A stretch of 64,000 nt of DNA. Source: Physella acuta (Eukaryota; Mollusca; Gastropoda; Physidae). Below are positions 51,601 through 57,780 of the stretch, piece after piece. The DNA lies in the NCBI RefSeq assembly GCF_028476545.1, contig NW_026732602.1, positions 53,772 to 117,771 on the forward strand, written 5' to 3'. Every line of letters starts with the position of its first letter. Within the stretch, counting starts at the first letter, position 1. Position numbers and translations under genes: made by a program. The notes under the pieces are model-generated. The model worked only from the letters and a program-made list of their open reading frames with translations. It was not told the DNA's origin and did no database searches.

Positions 51601-52656
51601 TGCGGCTGGGCATAGTCCTGACCACACTATCTCTTCATATGCCGAGGTCACAGAAACAGGTGAACTCTACTTCACTTGCCACTTAGACCGTCAGGGTTGA
51701 ATAGGAACATTACTTTTTTACAGTAGTTACTTATGACACTGCCCAACCACCCCATACCTCTCCACAAGCTGCCCAAACAAAAGACCAGCAACGTGAAGAA
51801 ATATTGGATGGAAACCAAAAACGTACAAACACATTCACCAACCAGTGAAGTGGTCACCAAGTTTTTAAACTGGTTTATTTTGGTTACTGTTTGTATGTAA
51901 ATTTTTAAAAAAATAAAATTTTAAAAACGTACTGAAGTTGGTGCAGATCACATCCTGTTCATGTATCACAGCCAGCAAATTATCAAGAGCCACAGCGCTA
52001 AACTCTGGACCAAAAGATGTTGATGATACAACTGGTTCCCTCAACACCTGAAGATAGATAGTTCAGTTAAAGGTAAATACAATCAGCTAAATCATATCAC
52101 TACTTGTATAATGAATGATACTTTTTTAAAGTTAAAGTAAAATAAAGCAATAAGATGATTTTTTAAACATAGAAACTTCACATTAAAAATTATTAAGACC
52201 CTATATAATACAAATATTACAGTCTCATTTAAAAACCAAATTAGTTTTATATTGTAGTTTTGTTTTTTATGCTGGGGTATTAATGAAATGAGCCTGGTTT
52301 GTAAAGGGGAGGGTGTGGAAGGGCACATGACTTATTAAAAATTATTATCTGAAGTTCCACTCCTGCATTTGAATCCATTGGATATACTTGAGCCTGAGTC
52401 CATCCAGCTCTGACAGGTACCTGGCATAAATTAGGCTAGTAAGGGCATAGTACACTTACAAAACCTTTTTTTTTTTACCTGCCTGAGGGTTTAAAGTTAA
52501 AGTTAGTTAAAAGGTATGTAATTAAAATAGCAAGCTGGACATTACCCTATCCTCTGATATGAAGGTGGCAAGAGTTTCAAACCCTCCACAGGTTGTAGCA
52601 TCTGACAGTGACAACACCCATCTGTTGCTTGTATCCAAAGCAGCAGTGGTTGACAT
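18331..52656 (-). CDS. KNTC1: Kinetochore-associated protein 1 (ROD) gene, 50 exons resolved, C-terminal part not found
   Basis: ROD forms the RZZ complex with Zwilch and ZW10. It sits in the outer kinetochore corona, recruits dynein through Spindly, and is needed for Mad1-Mad2 retention in the spindle checkpoint. I assembled 50 minus-strand exons. Every junction has GT-AG borders and phase agrees across all 49 junctions, giving 5235 nt (about 1744 codons; human protein about 2209). Collinear similarity to human KNTC1, as I recall that sequence, runs through the whole model: YLAVGDRSG vs FLLVGERSG, VFFRCYTETSPERR vs VLVLRCLTEALPENR, ESIVYRMLDRV vs TTIVFRMFDKV, KWGVRLAKIG vs QWGIRLGKLG, YNYEVIEFLLEKI vs YDYEMIEVVLKVI. 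The start ATG at 52656-52654 opens exon 1 in frame. The last exon ends in a stop inside a degenerate repeat, well before the expected C-terminus. Short exons could still be missed in long introns. Exon coordinates are in the three block entries. Confidence 0.93.
19280..19500 (-). mobile_element. SINE family B body in KNTC1 intron 47
   Basis: Shares TTCAGCCTGCTTTTCTTT, GCTTCCATAGCCTTTGTCCA and GAGTTGTCTCTCCTAG with the copy at 38166-38400. The tRNA-like head is degraded. Confidence 0.65.
19889..20478. repeat. 35-bp minisatellite on the acceptor side of KNTC1 exon 47
   Basis: About 16 copies of a 35-bp unit. Each contains CAGCTTGTTTATAT followed by CTGG. The authentic edge reads CAGCTTGTTGATAT and then CTGG on the plus strand, so every unit carries a near-copy of the first exon bases and the AG acceptor. 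Open frames through the array are repeat artefacts. Confidence 0.9.
22190..22775. repeat. 32-bp minisatellite in KNTC1 intron 42 (acceptor side)
   Basis: About 17 copies of a unit with the core GGGAGGGGCAATATCAGAG and AAATAAACAAAT, starting with a poly-G run about 20 bp from exon 43. It resembles the intron sequence next to the acceptor and contains no exon bases. Confidence 0.9.
22862..23107. repeat. 24/27-bp array abutting the donor of KNTC1 exon 42
   Basis: Alternating units contain GCTTACATCTGACACAGAAC or a CCAACAGAA variant, about nine copies. The exon edge reads CACTTACATCTGCTCC on the plus strand, so each unit includes a donor (GTAAGC in the gene sense) and about six exon bases. Confidence 0.85.
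23338..23800. mobile_element. Foldback element carrying a tRNA-like body
   Basis: Inverted ends of about 45 bp (GGCTATTCGTACTT... and ...AAGTACGAATAGCC, each with a second internal GGCTATT copy) bound a 460-bp element in KNTC1 intron 41. Inside are degenerate CCCTAA-type repeats (about 23485-23540), poly-A and, at 23587-23665 on the minus strand, a tRNA-like sequence with an A-box-like TGGTCGAAGTGG and a B box GGTTCGATTTC. The anticodon stem does not pair, so it is not a functional tRNA gene. Confidence 0.6.
24112..24987. repeat. 24-bp array abutting the donor of KNTC1 exon 40
   Basis: Roughly 35-40 units with the core GACTTACCTTGGTCAGTCAG. The exon 40 edge is ACTTAC followed by CTTGGTCAG, so each unit repeats the GTAAGT donor together with the last nine exon bases. 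A higher-order repeat of about 180 bp is visible, from the order of variants carrying GTTAGTCAGGTAA. Confidence 0.93.
25316..25560 (-). mobile_element. SINE family A in KNTC1 intron 39 (sense)
   Basis: Reverse complement of the family: GGGCAGATGAAGTAGAGTTC, GGTACCCATCGGAGCTGG and AACTCGAGACTTACAGG are present on the plus strand. Full length. Confidence 0.8.
25750..26100. repeat. Array of about 65-85 bp units containing the exon 39 acceptor
   Basis: Five copies of sequence spanning the 5' part of exon 39 (GTTGTAGACTTGAAAGGGAT) and its acceptor (CTATGGAAAACATT on the plus strand). Copies lengthen or shorten between units. More than 35 exon bases are duplicated in each copy. Confidence 0.88.
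27255..27375 (+). mobile_element. SINE family A head fragment in KNTC1 intron 36
   Basis: Diverged head and CACCCAGCTCTAATGGGTAC. The rest is missing. Confidence 0.5.
27747..28165. repeat. Array of about 110-bp units containing the exon 35 donor
   Basis: Four units contain GTTAACTGACCTGATTTTTC and CAGCATCATCA, then AGTGTGTAGCTGTTTGGTCT, followed by AACCCTCTAAAACCCAATTT. The first parts copy the last 50-60 bases of exon 35 together with its donor. Confidence 0.88.
28404..28645 (+). mobile_element. SINE family A in KNTC1 intron 34
   Basis: Head GCCTAGAGGTAAAGAGC, B box AAATTCGAATTTGG, body GAGGCTGGGCATAGTGCTGA. Confidence 0.75.
28982..29134. repeat. 51-bp tandem repeat, three copies
   Basis: Units contain TGTACTAATTTACACTGTAC and end a few bases from the donor of exon 33. 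No exon bases are evident in the unit. Confidence 0.85.
29211..29790. repeat. 35-bp array on the acceptor of KNTC1 exon 33
   Basis: About 17 units with the core CTAAATTGTGGATATAGCAA followed by AACAATACATCTGAT. The exon edge reads TGAATCTGAT then CTAAATTGTG, so each unit holds the acceptor plus six to eight exon bases. Confidence 0.92.
29905..30514. repeat. 67-bp array abutting the donor of KNTC1 exon 32
   Basis: About nine units contain CTAGCAGTCAACTCACCCA and then a TGCACAAG-like stretch. The real edge is AACTCAC followed by CCAAGGCACAG, so donor and neighbouring exon bases are repeated. With the array at 29211-29790 it fills nearly all of intron 32. Confidence 0.9.
31174..33612. repeat. 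35/41-bp minisatellite abutting the donor of KNTC1 exon 31
   Basis: About 65 units in two lengths, differing by the six bases GTAGCT. Each contains GAGACTTAC, which is the exon 31 donor, then TCTAAAAGTTTGGCTG and (TAGC)TGGACA, which are the last 20-26 exon bases, then GAATCT. The copies are nearly identical over 2.4 kb, so expansion is recent or homogenised. Confidence 0.95.
33613..46917 (-). CDS. KNTC1: KNTC1 exons 13-31: central alpha-solenoid
   Basis: Exons: 46842-46917, 45849-45938, 45341-45391, 45114-45175, 44316-44421, 43495-43638, 43162-43218, 42157-42270, 41750-41869, 41009-41152, 40468-40557, 40004-40110, 39059-39161, 37242-37379, 35983-36099, 35523-35598, 35146-35210, 34695-34801, 33613-33714, covering about residues 362-985. 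The segment begins with the family block RLLRLVAKKRFEEAEQFA (human SRLLHKHRFAEAESFA). It continues as helical repeat sequence, including LLPQTLKHQVLPYMQKND (exon 22) and IDELKLYLKSLPTQA (exon 27; human LLLKSLPPAE). Exons 14-16 are shorter than the matching human stretch, so a small exon may be missing there or the region is genuinely shorter. Several introns here (13, 19, 21, 24, 26) contain tandem arrays anchored on the exon edge. Confidence 0.9.
34205..34447 (-). mobile_element. SINE family A in KNTC1 intron 30 (sense)
   Basis: Reverse orientation, containing GTTAGGTACCCATCAGAG, GGGTTAGCAGTCCAGCTCTC and an intact B-box complement. Confidence 0.8.
34515..34650 (+). mobile_element. SINE family A tail fragment in KNTC1 intron 30
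   Basis: Contains ACAGAGGTCAAAGAAACAG and AAACTCTACTTTATCTGC. Adjacent to a full copy in the opposite orientation. Confidence 0.6.
34850..35050 (+). mobile_element. SINE family A in KNTC1 intron 29
   Basis: Degraded head, then CACCCAACTCTGATGAGTGC and GGGGCTGGGCATAGTGCTGA. Tail truncated. Confidence 0.7.
35640..35945. repeat. Degenerate array of about 60-bp units in intron 27
   Basis: Four or five imperfect copies share ATATGTTATATCCTTTACTT and TTTAGACAAATGCTAT. They contain no exon sequence. Confidence 0.7.
36176..36432 (+). mobile_element. SINE family A in KNTC1 intron 26
   Basis: Recognised by GAGTTCAAATCCGAA (B box), GGAAAGTAAAGGCGGATGGG and the GAACTCTACTTCACTTGCC segment. Confidence 0.75.
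36470..37241. repeat. 28-bp array in KNTC1 intron 26
   Basis: Degenerate at 36470-36770, then about 17 clearer copies of a unit with AAGTGGTGACACAAAGATCA. It runs directly to the exon 26 donor (GATCACAAATCAC then CTGATTCC). Unit ends resemble the last intron bases rather than exon sequence. Confidence 0.88.
37380..37460. repeat. 40-bp tandem duplication beside the exon 26 acceptor
   Basis: Two copies of CTGATGAAAAACAGAGTTAA followed by GGAACATCAACTCTAATTAT. Each begins with the acceptor AG (CT on the plus strand). Confidence 0.85.
38030..38135 (-). mobile_element. SINE family B head fragment
   Basis: A second head with the same A and B boxes lies just left of the full copy, without the body. 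Confidence 0.6.
38166..38400 (-). mobile_element. tRNA-derived SINE, family B
   Basis: In the minus-strand sense it begins GGCGTGGTCGAGTCGGTAAA (A box) and AGTCTCGAGTTCGAACC (B box), and continues with a body unlike family A (AACAACTGCTGCCTTGTAG, GCAGGCTGAAATCGGAGTC). In KNTC1 intron 25. Confidence 0.7.
39340..40003. repeat. Compound array containing the 3' end of KNTC1 exon 24
   Basis: Four partial copies of the exon 24 end and donor (TGTGACTTACAGGTCATGCT and onward through GACACCCACTGTTGATCTC) precede the real edge at 40004. They are separated by runs of a short unit, ACCCCCACCAAGTCCATCAC, that also descends from this block. About 40 exon bases are duplicated per copy. Confidence 0.9.
41515..41749. 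repeat. 34-bp array abutting the donor of KNTC1 exon 21
   Basis: Six or seven copies contain CAACTTACCATTCTGAGAGT and GTCCAGTTACAATT. The exon edge reads CAACTCAC then CATTTTGAGATTGTC, so each unit copies the donor and about 25 exon bases. In the gene sense the copies have GTAAGT while the authentic site has GTGAGT. Confidence 0.92.
42271..42905. repeat. Array of about 100-bp units containing the exon 20 acceptor
   Basis: Six units include CAGTGTTTCACATAAGGTTA, CATTCACTGGCCAGCCATC and CTAGACAAAACAAAG, then intron sequence. The first two parts copy about 48 bases of the 5' end of exon 20, and the third is the acceptor. Two units have a shared internal deletion. Confidence 0.93.
43781..44010 (+). 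mobile_element. SINE family A in KNTC1 intron 17
   Basis: Head TGGCTGGGCGGTAAAGAGC and body with GGGCGTAGTACTGACAACAC. Antisense to the gene. Confidence 0.75.
44125..44315. repeat. 47-bp purine-rich array next to the exon 17 donor
   Basis: About four copies contain GAAAGAGAGGCT and GGGAGACAACTGAAGTAAT. The last degenerates into the donor of exon 17. Confidence 0.8.
44449..44700 (+). mobile_element. SINE family A in KNTC1 intron 16
   Basis: Degraded head, intact B box (GAATTCAAATCCGGG), full body and tail. Confidence 0.75.
45939..46385. repeat. Array of about 95-bp units containing the exon 14 acceptor
   Basis: Four copies of TACTGGACTACGACTGGATC-CAA (exon 14 5' end), the acceptor CTAACAG, and then GAGAATGGGAGAGTGGTTGG plus AT-rich intron. 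Confidence 0.92.
46475..46675 (-). mobile_element. SINE family A in KNTC1 intron 13 (sense)
   Basis: Contains GGGCAGATGAAGTAGAGTCC, GTGTGGTCAGCACTACG and GTTAGGTACCCATCAGAGCT. Head truncated. Confidence 0.75.
47012..52656 (-). CDS. KNTC1: KNTC1 exons 1-12: N-terminal beta-propeller
   Basis: Exons in gene order: 52546-52656, 51933-52047, 51301-51419, 50814-50883, 50568-50657, 50362-50453, 49779-49854, 49241-49314, 48616-48725, 48283-48415, 47670-47704, 47012-47071. They encode about residues 1-361. In the family this part folds as a WD40-like propeller that contacts Zwilch. Blade-like strands are visible, for example YLAVGDRSGTLTIGVV in exon 3, FDCIAVYRFD in exon 7 and GTFYLWDSLTLCVLD in exon 9. 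Exon 6 uses a weak donor (GTTGGT); the next GT shifts the phase, so the upstream one was chosen. Introns here are 200-1000 bp and mostly AT-rich, with SINEs in introns 9, 10 and 2. They lack the long junction arrays seen further downstream. The start ATG lies only 35 bp from a MITE. Confidence 0.9.
47787..48048 (+). mobile_element. SINE family A, best-preserved copy
   Basis: Head TGGTCTAGCGGTAGAGAGC, B box AAGTTCGAATCTGGG, body GGGAAAGTAAAGGCGGATGG, then an AACTCTACTTCACTTGCCCT segment and the TTTACTTACTTTAC tail. It lies in KNTC1 intron 10 in the antisense orientation. Confidence 0.85.
48815..48980 (-). mobile_element. SINE family A fragment in KNTC1 intron 9 (sense)
   Basis: Body only, diverged: TGGTAGTCAGCACTATG and AGGTATCCACCAGACCTGGG. 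Confidence 0.6.
50195..50335 (-). mobile_element. Possible non-LTR retrotransposon (LINE) reverse transcriptase scrap
   Basis: In KNTC1 intron 6 the minus strand can be read as VKSLLVVSIDQQLTWKTNLL, resembling the LGVxIDxxLTWxxH block that follows the catalytic region in Jockey/CR1-like reverse transcriptases. It is too short to place, and chance similarity is possible. Confidence 0.3.
51510..51720 (+). mobile_element. SINE family A in KNTC1 intron 2
   Basis: Head, body and tail are present, with a short internal deletion after the B box region. Antisense to the gene. Confidence 0.75.
52375..52452 (+). mobile_element. SINE family A fragment in KNTC1 intron 1
   Basis: Only the middle part remains (GAGTCCATCCAGCTCTGAC and AGGGCATAGTACAC). 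Confidence 0.5.
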
Positions 52657-52690
52657 GGTTCTTTAACAACTATTGAAAACTGAAAAAATC

Positions 52691-52732
52691 AAAACGATAG
52701 ATTACCATTAAAATTAGGTAATCTATCGTTTT
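52691..52732. repeat. Back-to-back MITE ends forming a hairpin
   Basis: A right end (AAAACGATAGATTACC) and a left end (GGTAATCTATCGTTTT) of the MITE family described next to it face each other across 10 bp, making a 16-bp perfect inverted repeat. It lies 35 bp upstream of the KNTC1 start codon. Confidence 0.7.
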
Positions 52733-52792
52733 AGGTATGTATTAGGTATGTATTAGATTACCTAATAATCTAATATGACCTAGACTAGATCT

Positions 52793-53913
52793 GGTAATCT
52801 ATCGTTTTGGGTACGTAAAATCGCCCGCGACTAGTAATGTGAAAAACAGGTGACTCCTTAAATTTTAATAATTATTTCACATTTGGAGGAGGATTTGTGT
52901 TTTGAAAAATACAAAAATGTTTCCTTATTTCATTTATGTACCTGTTTTCAAACAATTGAATTAAAACTTTTCAGTAATAAATGAATACTAGCGATGTTTC
53001 CAACAGATGCAACCATGCTCATTTACTGTAGCAGCCATCTTGTTTAAGTTCTTTCTTTGTTAACTTATAGCGCGAGATCAGGGGAAGGCAACTCTATTTT
53101 ACAAATGGCTGCTGTTTATATAACTTTAGCCTCGCAAACACTGCTGTTAAAAGTTAGTTTCTTGCCTATATTGATATATTTAGCTATTGATTTAGGTTAT
53201 TTATTCATTTATCTATAATATTTGACACAAATATATCAAAATATACGGTAATCTATCGTTTTAGGTATGTAAAATCGCCCGCGACTAGTAATGTGAAAAA
53301 CAGGTGACTCCTTACATTTTAATAATTATTTCACATTTTGAGGAGGATTTATGTTTTGAAAAATACAAAAATGTTTCCTTGTTTCATTTTATGTACCTGT
53401 TTTTAAACAATTGAATTAAAACTTTTCAGTAATATAAATGAACACCAGCGATGTTTCCAACAGATGCAACCATGCTCATTTACTATAGCAGCCATCTTGT
53501 TAAAGTTTTATTTTTATAGACTTAAGCGCGAGATTCAGGGGGAAGTCACTCTATTTTACAAATGGCTGCTGTTTATATAGCAAATCTTGCTTGCAGACAC
53601 TGCTGTTTAAAGTTAATCTCTGGCCTATATTGATATATTTAGCCACTGATTTAGGTTTATTATTCATTTATCTATAGGCTAATATTTGACACAAACATAT
53701 CACAATAATACAATATACTATATACTTCTATTACAGCCTTGACAATGAGGTAACGTTTTCGTACATTAATAGCCGCGGGCGATTTTACGTACCCAAAACG
53801 ATAGATTACCAAATATACTTCTATTAAAGCCTTGACAATGACGTAACTTTTTCGTACATTACTAGCCGCGGGCGATTTTACGTACCCAAAACTAAAACGA
53901 TAGAAGAGATTAC
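52793..53913. mobile_element. MITE with a second member of its own family inserted in it
   Basis: Left ends GGTAATCTATCGTTTT occur at 52793 and 53247, and matching right ends occur at 53810 and about 53913. Subterminal sequence (AAATCGCCCGCG and its complement) is shared. If 53247-53810 (564 bp) is removed, the remainder of 52793-53913 is about 557 bp, the same size. That is what insertion of one copy into another near its right end would give. Short AAATATA-like sequence on both sides of the inner copy may be a target duplication. The ends begin about 135 bp upstream of the KNTC1 start codon. Confidence 0.7.
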
Positions 53914-54344
53914 CCTAGATCTAGATTCTAGCTCTGCCCGCCCTATACAAACAAGCACAAGGTCAATCAATACTCAGGCTCAATATGTAATAATATTAAC
54001 ATAATAATATGTATCATTTAGATCTAGATCTAGATCTAAATTCTAAATCTAGAAATGTTTACGAATTTACATCTTATGTAGTTTTTAAGCATCCCGCCTA
54101 CCGGATGTATACAATAGAATTTAAATAGTATTAAATACTTTAAAATGGTACAATTTATTTTAGTCCATAATCTTTTTTATTAGCTATCCGGCCAGGCTAT
54201 GCACTGGCTTCTGTAGAAGAAAAAAAAAGAAAAAGCAACAACGAAAATGGTATCTATAAAGGATCGTGACGTGTGTATTATAAATATAAATACCAAATAA
54301 CCCATACAACCCCCCAAACAAAAAAAAAACAAAACAAAAAAAAA
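53914..54344. other. Spacer between KNTC1 upstream MITEs and the GPCR duplication
   Basis: Includes a short (AGATCT)n stretch at about 54017-54060 and A-rich DNA. No gene. Confidence 0.55.
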
Positions 54345-55487
54345 ACATAATGGTGAAAATGTTATAAATAATAACTGTGTCATCCAAAAAAAACATTGTG
54401 TGTTATGAAATATACGCACGATCACTTCGCACGACCCATCGCTCAGCCTTGATTAGCAGCTGTCTTCTGTTTTTGGTTGCAAGTAAATTCAAATATCCAG
54501 CACGCGAGATGTGTGTAGCACTATTGTGAACACTTAGATTCGATGCATCCTTCAAATTAAAAGTAATGTGTTGCACGGAGGGGGGGGGGGGTGGGGTCGT
54601 CAAATTGATAGTTGTCCCCAGGCGCCGGGAGTGGTTGCTACGCCTCTGTAACAAAATGTTATGAAACTACTGATATTGGTTTTACTTCACTTATCTCTAT
54701 TTCCGGAAAAGCAAAAATTGTTCAAAGTTCAAACTTTCTAAAGCATATGACTCACGAGTGTTCTTTACGGGCACAAGGAAATAAAAGCACGGAGACTGTA
54801 AGACATTAGATAACGGATATTTTTTATTTATTTCGCTACTCCTTTTCTTTATAATTAGCAAATTAAAAAAACAACATTAATGTTTTGTTTTGTCACCCTA
54901 CGGAAAATAATGTTATAAATGGTTATGCCTTTATAAATCGTGTTGATCATATAAAAGAAATCAGAAATCTCAATTTTTATAGAGCTTTAATTCGCCATTA
55001 AAAGTTTATGTAGGTTTAATATCTTTAATGTAAGAAACAAAATTTCTAGTACTCGTGTCTCACGTAAGACAATAGCAAGTCACACACAAAAGCGCAACCT
55101 TTTACGGGCCATAGTTTTGTAATATTCGTAGGAAATAAGGACAGATTAATCGACTCAGCCCAGTTCCTCCATCATTCCTTGCCGAAATGACGTAGCTGGA
55201 GGAGGGCGGTTGGGGCGACCGCCCCATGCGCTGAACCTATTTTAATGTTAGGAGTTTCTTTACTTTCTACATCATTCTCAATTCTTCATAAATTGTTGCA
55301 TCGTTAATAGCTAAATAGACTTTATTTAATTGGTCGTAAAATGTGTCACAGCATGCTTAACTGCTGCAATGTTATCATTAATTAATATAATGAAAGATAT
55401 TACGTTTTAAAACACTAATCTAGGCTAATTGTGTAATGCGAAACCCGCAAGCTTATAGGCTACGTCAGTAAAATCATGTTTCGTGCA

Positions 55488-55500
55488 TATAAAAAGGGGA
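55488..55500 (+). promoter_or_regulatory. TATA box of GPCR copy 1
   Basis: TATAAAAAG lies about 200 bp upstream of the preferred start codon and is kept in the same context upstream of the second receptor copy, followed by the same downstream stretch (GGGGATAAAAATTG). The conserved block is a good candidate core promoter. Confidence 0.55.
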
Positions 55501-55692
55501 TAAAAATTGTGTTCTACTTTATTGGTATCTCGTTGTTTTCAAAGTTTAATTTGAGAATACTACATTTTTAAGCAAAAATAGATGGAGATGGAATTTCAGC
55601 CTACTTTAAACTACACAAAAACAAATAATTTTAAACGTGTTAAAAATATTCATCATGCACGGTCGTGTATAAACGATAAACGATGCGCAAAA

Positions 55693-56571
55693 ATGTTTAC
55701 AAAAAATTTGTTCACCTACATTCTGCCGGTTTTATGTTTTACGGGCGTCGTAAGTAACTTGTGGAATATCTACTTCCTAAAACGAAAAGGCTTCAAAAGC
55801 AACATCAACGCTGTTCTGTTATCTTTAGCTGTGGTGGATCTTGTATTCTCACTCGGGTACTCGTTCATGCATGGGTGTTATGTTGCTGAACTTTTGCATA
55901 TAAAACTGCCAGATAGCGTAGTATCTCTGGCATTCAATGTTGCATTACCATTTATCCGCTTGTGTTTCTACTCGAGTATGTGTCATGTCACAATGCTATC
56001 AGTCATAAGAATGGTCGCAGTTTGCTTTCCTTTTCATACGTCTAGACTCTTCACTTCTCGAAAGATCAAAATTCTAATTACCGCAGTCTACATTTTGCCT
56101 ACAGTTTTCATTCTTCCAACACATATTTTATATCTAATTTATTGGATCAACTCTCAAAGCCCTAAATTATATTTTGATGTTTGTAAGCTTAAAATATCGC
56201 CACAATTGATGTACTTTCTATTTGTGTTAGAAAGTTACATAATTCCCCAACTATTTCTCACGGGACCGCTTATTGTTAACACAACATGCACTATCCTCAT
56301 CACACGAAAGTTGTGCACCGGAAAATTCAAGTTTACAGGCAAGACTCAAGCTAACAAAATAAATGAGGCAAAAATTTTCTGGACATTGTACTCAATCTGC
56401 ATATCGAAAATGGTGATTTGTTTACCAGTGACTGTCATAGACAACATGTCTGCCCTGGTGGCCAACTTGCCAGAATCAAATTATGAAATTGTGACGTCAT
56501 CACTATTTGTGTTATGTTTAGTTAACGCATCCTGTAACGCAATAATATATATCATTCACAACATGCGCTAA
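55693..56571 (+). CDS. Rhodopsin-like GPCR, single exon, copy 1 (probable chemosensory receptor)
   Basis: This intronless gene encodes 292 residues from the ATG at 55693. An in-frame ATG at 55582 would add 37 residues, but it is not usable in the sister copy, so the shorter start is preferred. Seven hydrophobic segments are visible, at about residues 8-29, 38-60, 78-104, 125-147, 178-205, 228-250 and 265-290. Class A landmarks are the asparagine of TM1 (GVVSNLWN), LAVVD in TM2 (45-49) and arginine in a degenerate DRY position (SVIRM, 103-107). TM7 reads NAIIY (282-286), where class A receptors normally have NPxxY. Only six residues follow TM7. A TATA box lies upstream and a polyadenylation signal follows the stop. 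Ligand and G protein are unknown. Intronless, tandemly duplicated receptors of this kind are known from gastropod chemosensory families; that role is inferred. Confidence 0.85.
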   Translation: MFTKNLFTYILPVLCFTGVVSNLWNIYFLKRKGFKSNINAVLLSLAVVDLVFSLGYSFMHGCYVAELLHIKLPDSVVSLAFNVALPFIRLCFYSSMCHVTMLSVIRMVAVCFPFHTSRLFTSRKIKILITAVYILPTVFILPTHILYLIYWINSQSPKLYFDVCKLKISPQLMYFLFVLESYIIPQLFLTGPLIVNTTCTILITRKLCTGKFKFTGKTQANKINEAKIFWTLYSICISKMVICLPVTVIDNMSALVANLPESNYEIVTSSLFVLCLVNASCNAIIYIIHNMR

Positions 56572-56594
56572 ACTAGAGTAAAATATATATCTCA

Positions 56595-56602
56595 AAATAA
56601 AA
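56595..56602 (+). terminator. Polyadenylation signal of GPCR copy 1
   Basis: An AATAAA hexamer lies about 25 bp after the stop codon, in a position shared with the second copy. Confidence 0.5.
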
Positions 56603-56610
56603 GTTTGTCG

Positions 56611-57244
56611 TTATTTTTATTATTGTTATTATTATTATTACTAGAGAAATGGCCCGTTGTGAAAGAAATACAACGGGCACTAGATTGAAAGTGTTGTCTT
56701 TTTCTATAAACCGAAACCAAAATCGCCACATCAACTTCAAATTTAACCGGAAACTAAAGGTCGTTAAAGACGGATTTTTATCCAGAATTGGCATTTTAAC
56801 CGGGTTTTACCTTGATCTCCATGTATTTACTGCCCATTCATATCCAATATAATCGTAGTCATACTCCTAAACCTAAACTCCAAATTGACAAAAGTCGCAT
56901 TCATAATTTCTTTCAGGCAACTCATAGTGGGTGGCCCCGAAAACGGTCTACCGCCCCCTACAATGAAATAGAATTTATATAGCAAACATACTGTTACCAG
57001 TGTATGCTGAATAAAGAGAAAGAAAAAACTATTTTATTAACCAAATTGTCAGTTGCATGCTGAATGATATAGGCTACACTTCAAACTACCAGTTCTGAAA
57101 AAAATCAGTTGAAAGTCTTTTACATCGATACTGTAACATCACAATAAATACCCATAAAAGCAATTTACCCATACCGCCCTCCCTCCCCCCCCCCCCCCCC
57201 CAGATAAAAAAAGCAAAAAAAAACCAAAACATGAACATTATCAT
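56611..57244. other. Spacer between the two GPCR duplicates
   Basis: Contains an inverted pair GCCCGTTGTGAAAG/ACAACGGGC at about 56651-56687 and a poly-C run at 57186-57201. Short open frames only. Confidence 0.5.
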
Positions 57245-57574
57245 GTCAATGGTGTAGATGTTATGAATACTGACTGTTCATCAAAAAAATATTGTGCGTT
57301 ATGAAATATGCGCACGATCACTTTACACGACCCATCGCTTAGCCTTAATTAGCAGCTGTCTTCTGTTTTTAGTTGCAAGCAAATTCAAATATCCAGCACG
57401 CGCACAAACAGTAGATGTGAGTAGCACTATTAAGAACACTTAGGTTCGATACAGTTTGTTCCATTTAGCAAATACATCCATCAAATTAAAAGTAATGTGT
57501 TGCACTGAGAGGGGGGGGGGGGGCACCAAAGTTTTATGGATTACATAGGGGATGGAGAGACGCAGGTAACAAAA

Positions 57575-57780
57575 CAGAGGCGTAGCAAAGGGTGGCGGGA
57601 AGGTACATATGTCCCCGGGCGCCGTTCCTTGGGGCGTCAAAATGGGTTGAAAAAATATTAAAAGCTCATTTTAGTTGCATATTTGAATTATAAACGTAAG
57701 AAATATATCTGGGGCGGGGGGGGGGGGGCGCCAAATTGAAAGTTTGTCCCCGGGCGCCGGGAGGGGTCCCTACGCCTCTG
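57575..57780. mobile_element. hAT-type MITE with perfect 8-bp target duplication
   Basis: The ends read CAGAGGCGTAGC... and ...CTACGCCTCTG and are flanked on both sides by TAACAAAA (57567-57574 and 57781-57788). Eight-bp duplications and CAG-type ends fit the hAT superfamily. It contains a G tract and repeated CCCCGGGCGCC motifs and has no coding capacity. The right end of the same insertion is present in the other duplicate at about 54560-54648, so the insertion is older than the duplication. Confidence 0.75.

Larger units (their letters stand above)
54345..56610 (+). repeat. Segmental duplication, copy 1
   Basis: This unit matches 57245-60135 in the same order and orientation: a shared leader, the end of a hAT-type MITE, a promoter-distal non-coding block, the TATA region and the GPCR gene. 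Compared with copy 2 it lacks most of the MITE and about 400 bp corresponding to 58380-58780. Confidence 0.8.

Noticed and set aside
54612-54809. A 65-codon frame conserved in both duplicates (also 57744-57941)
   Set aside because: It starts inside a MITE end. The surrounding non-coding DNA is equally conserved, so there is no sign of protein-level constraint.
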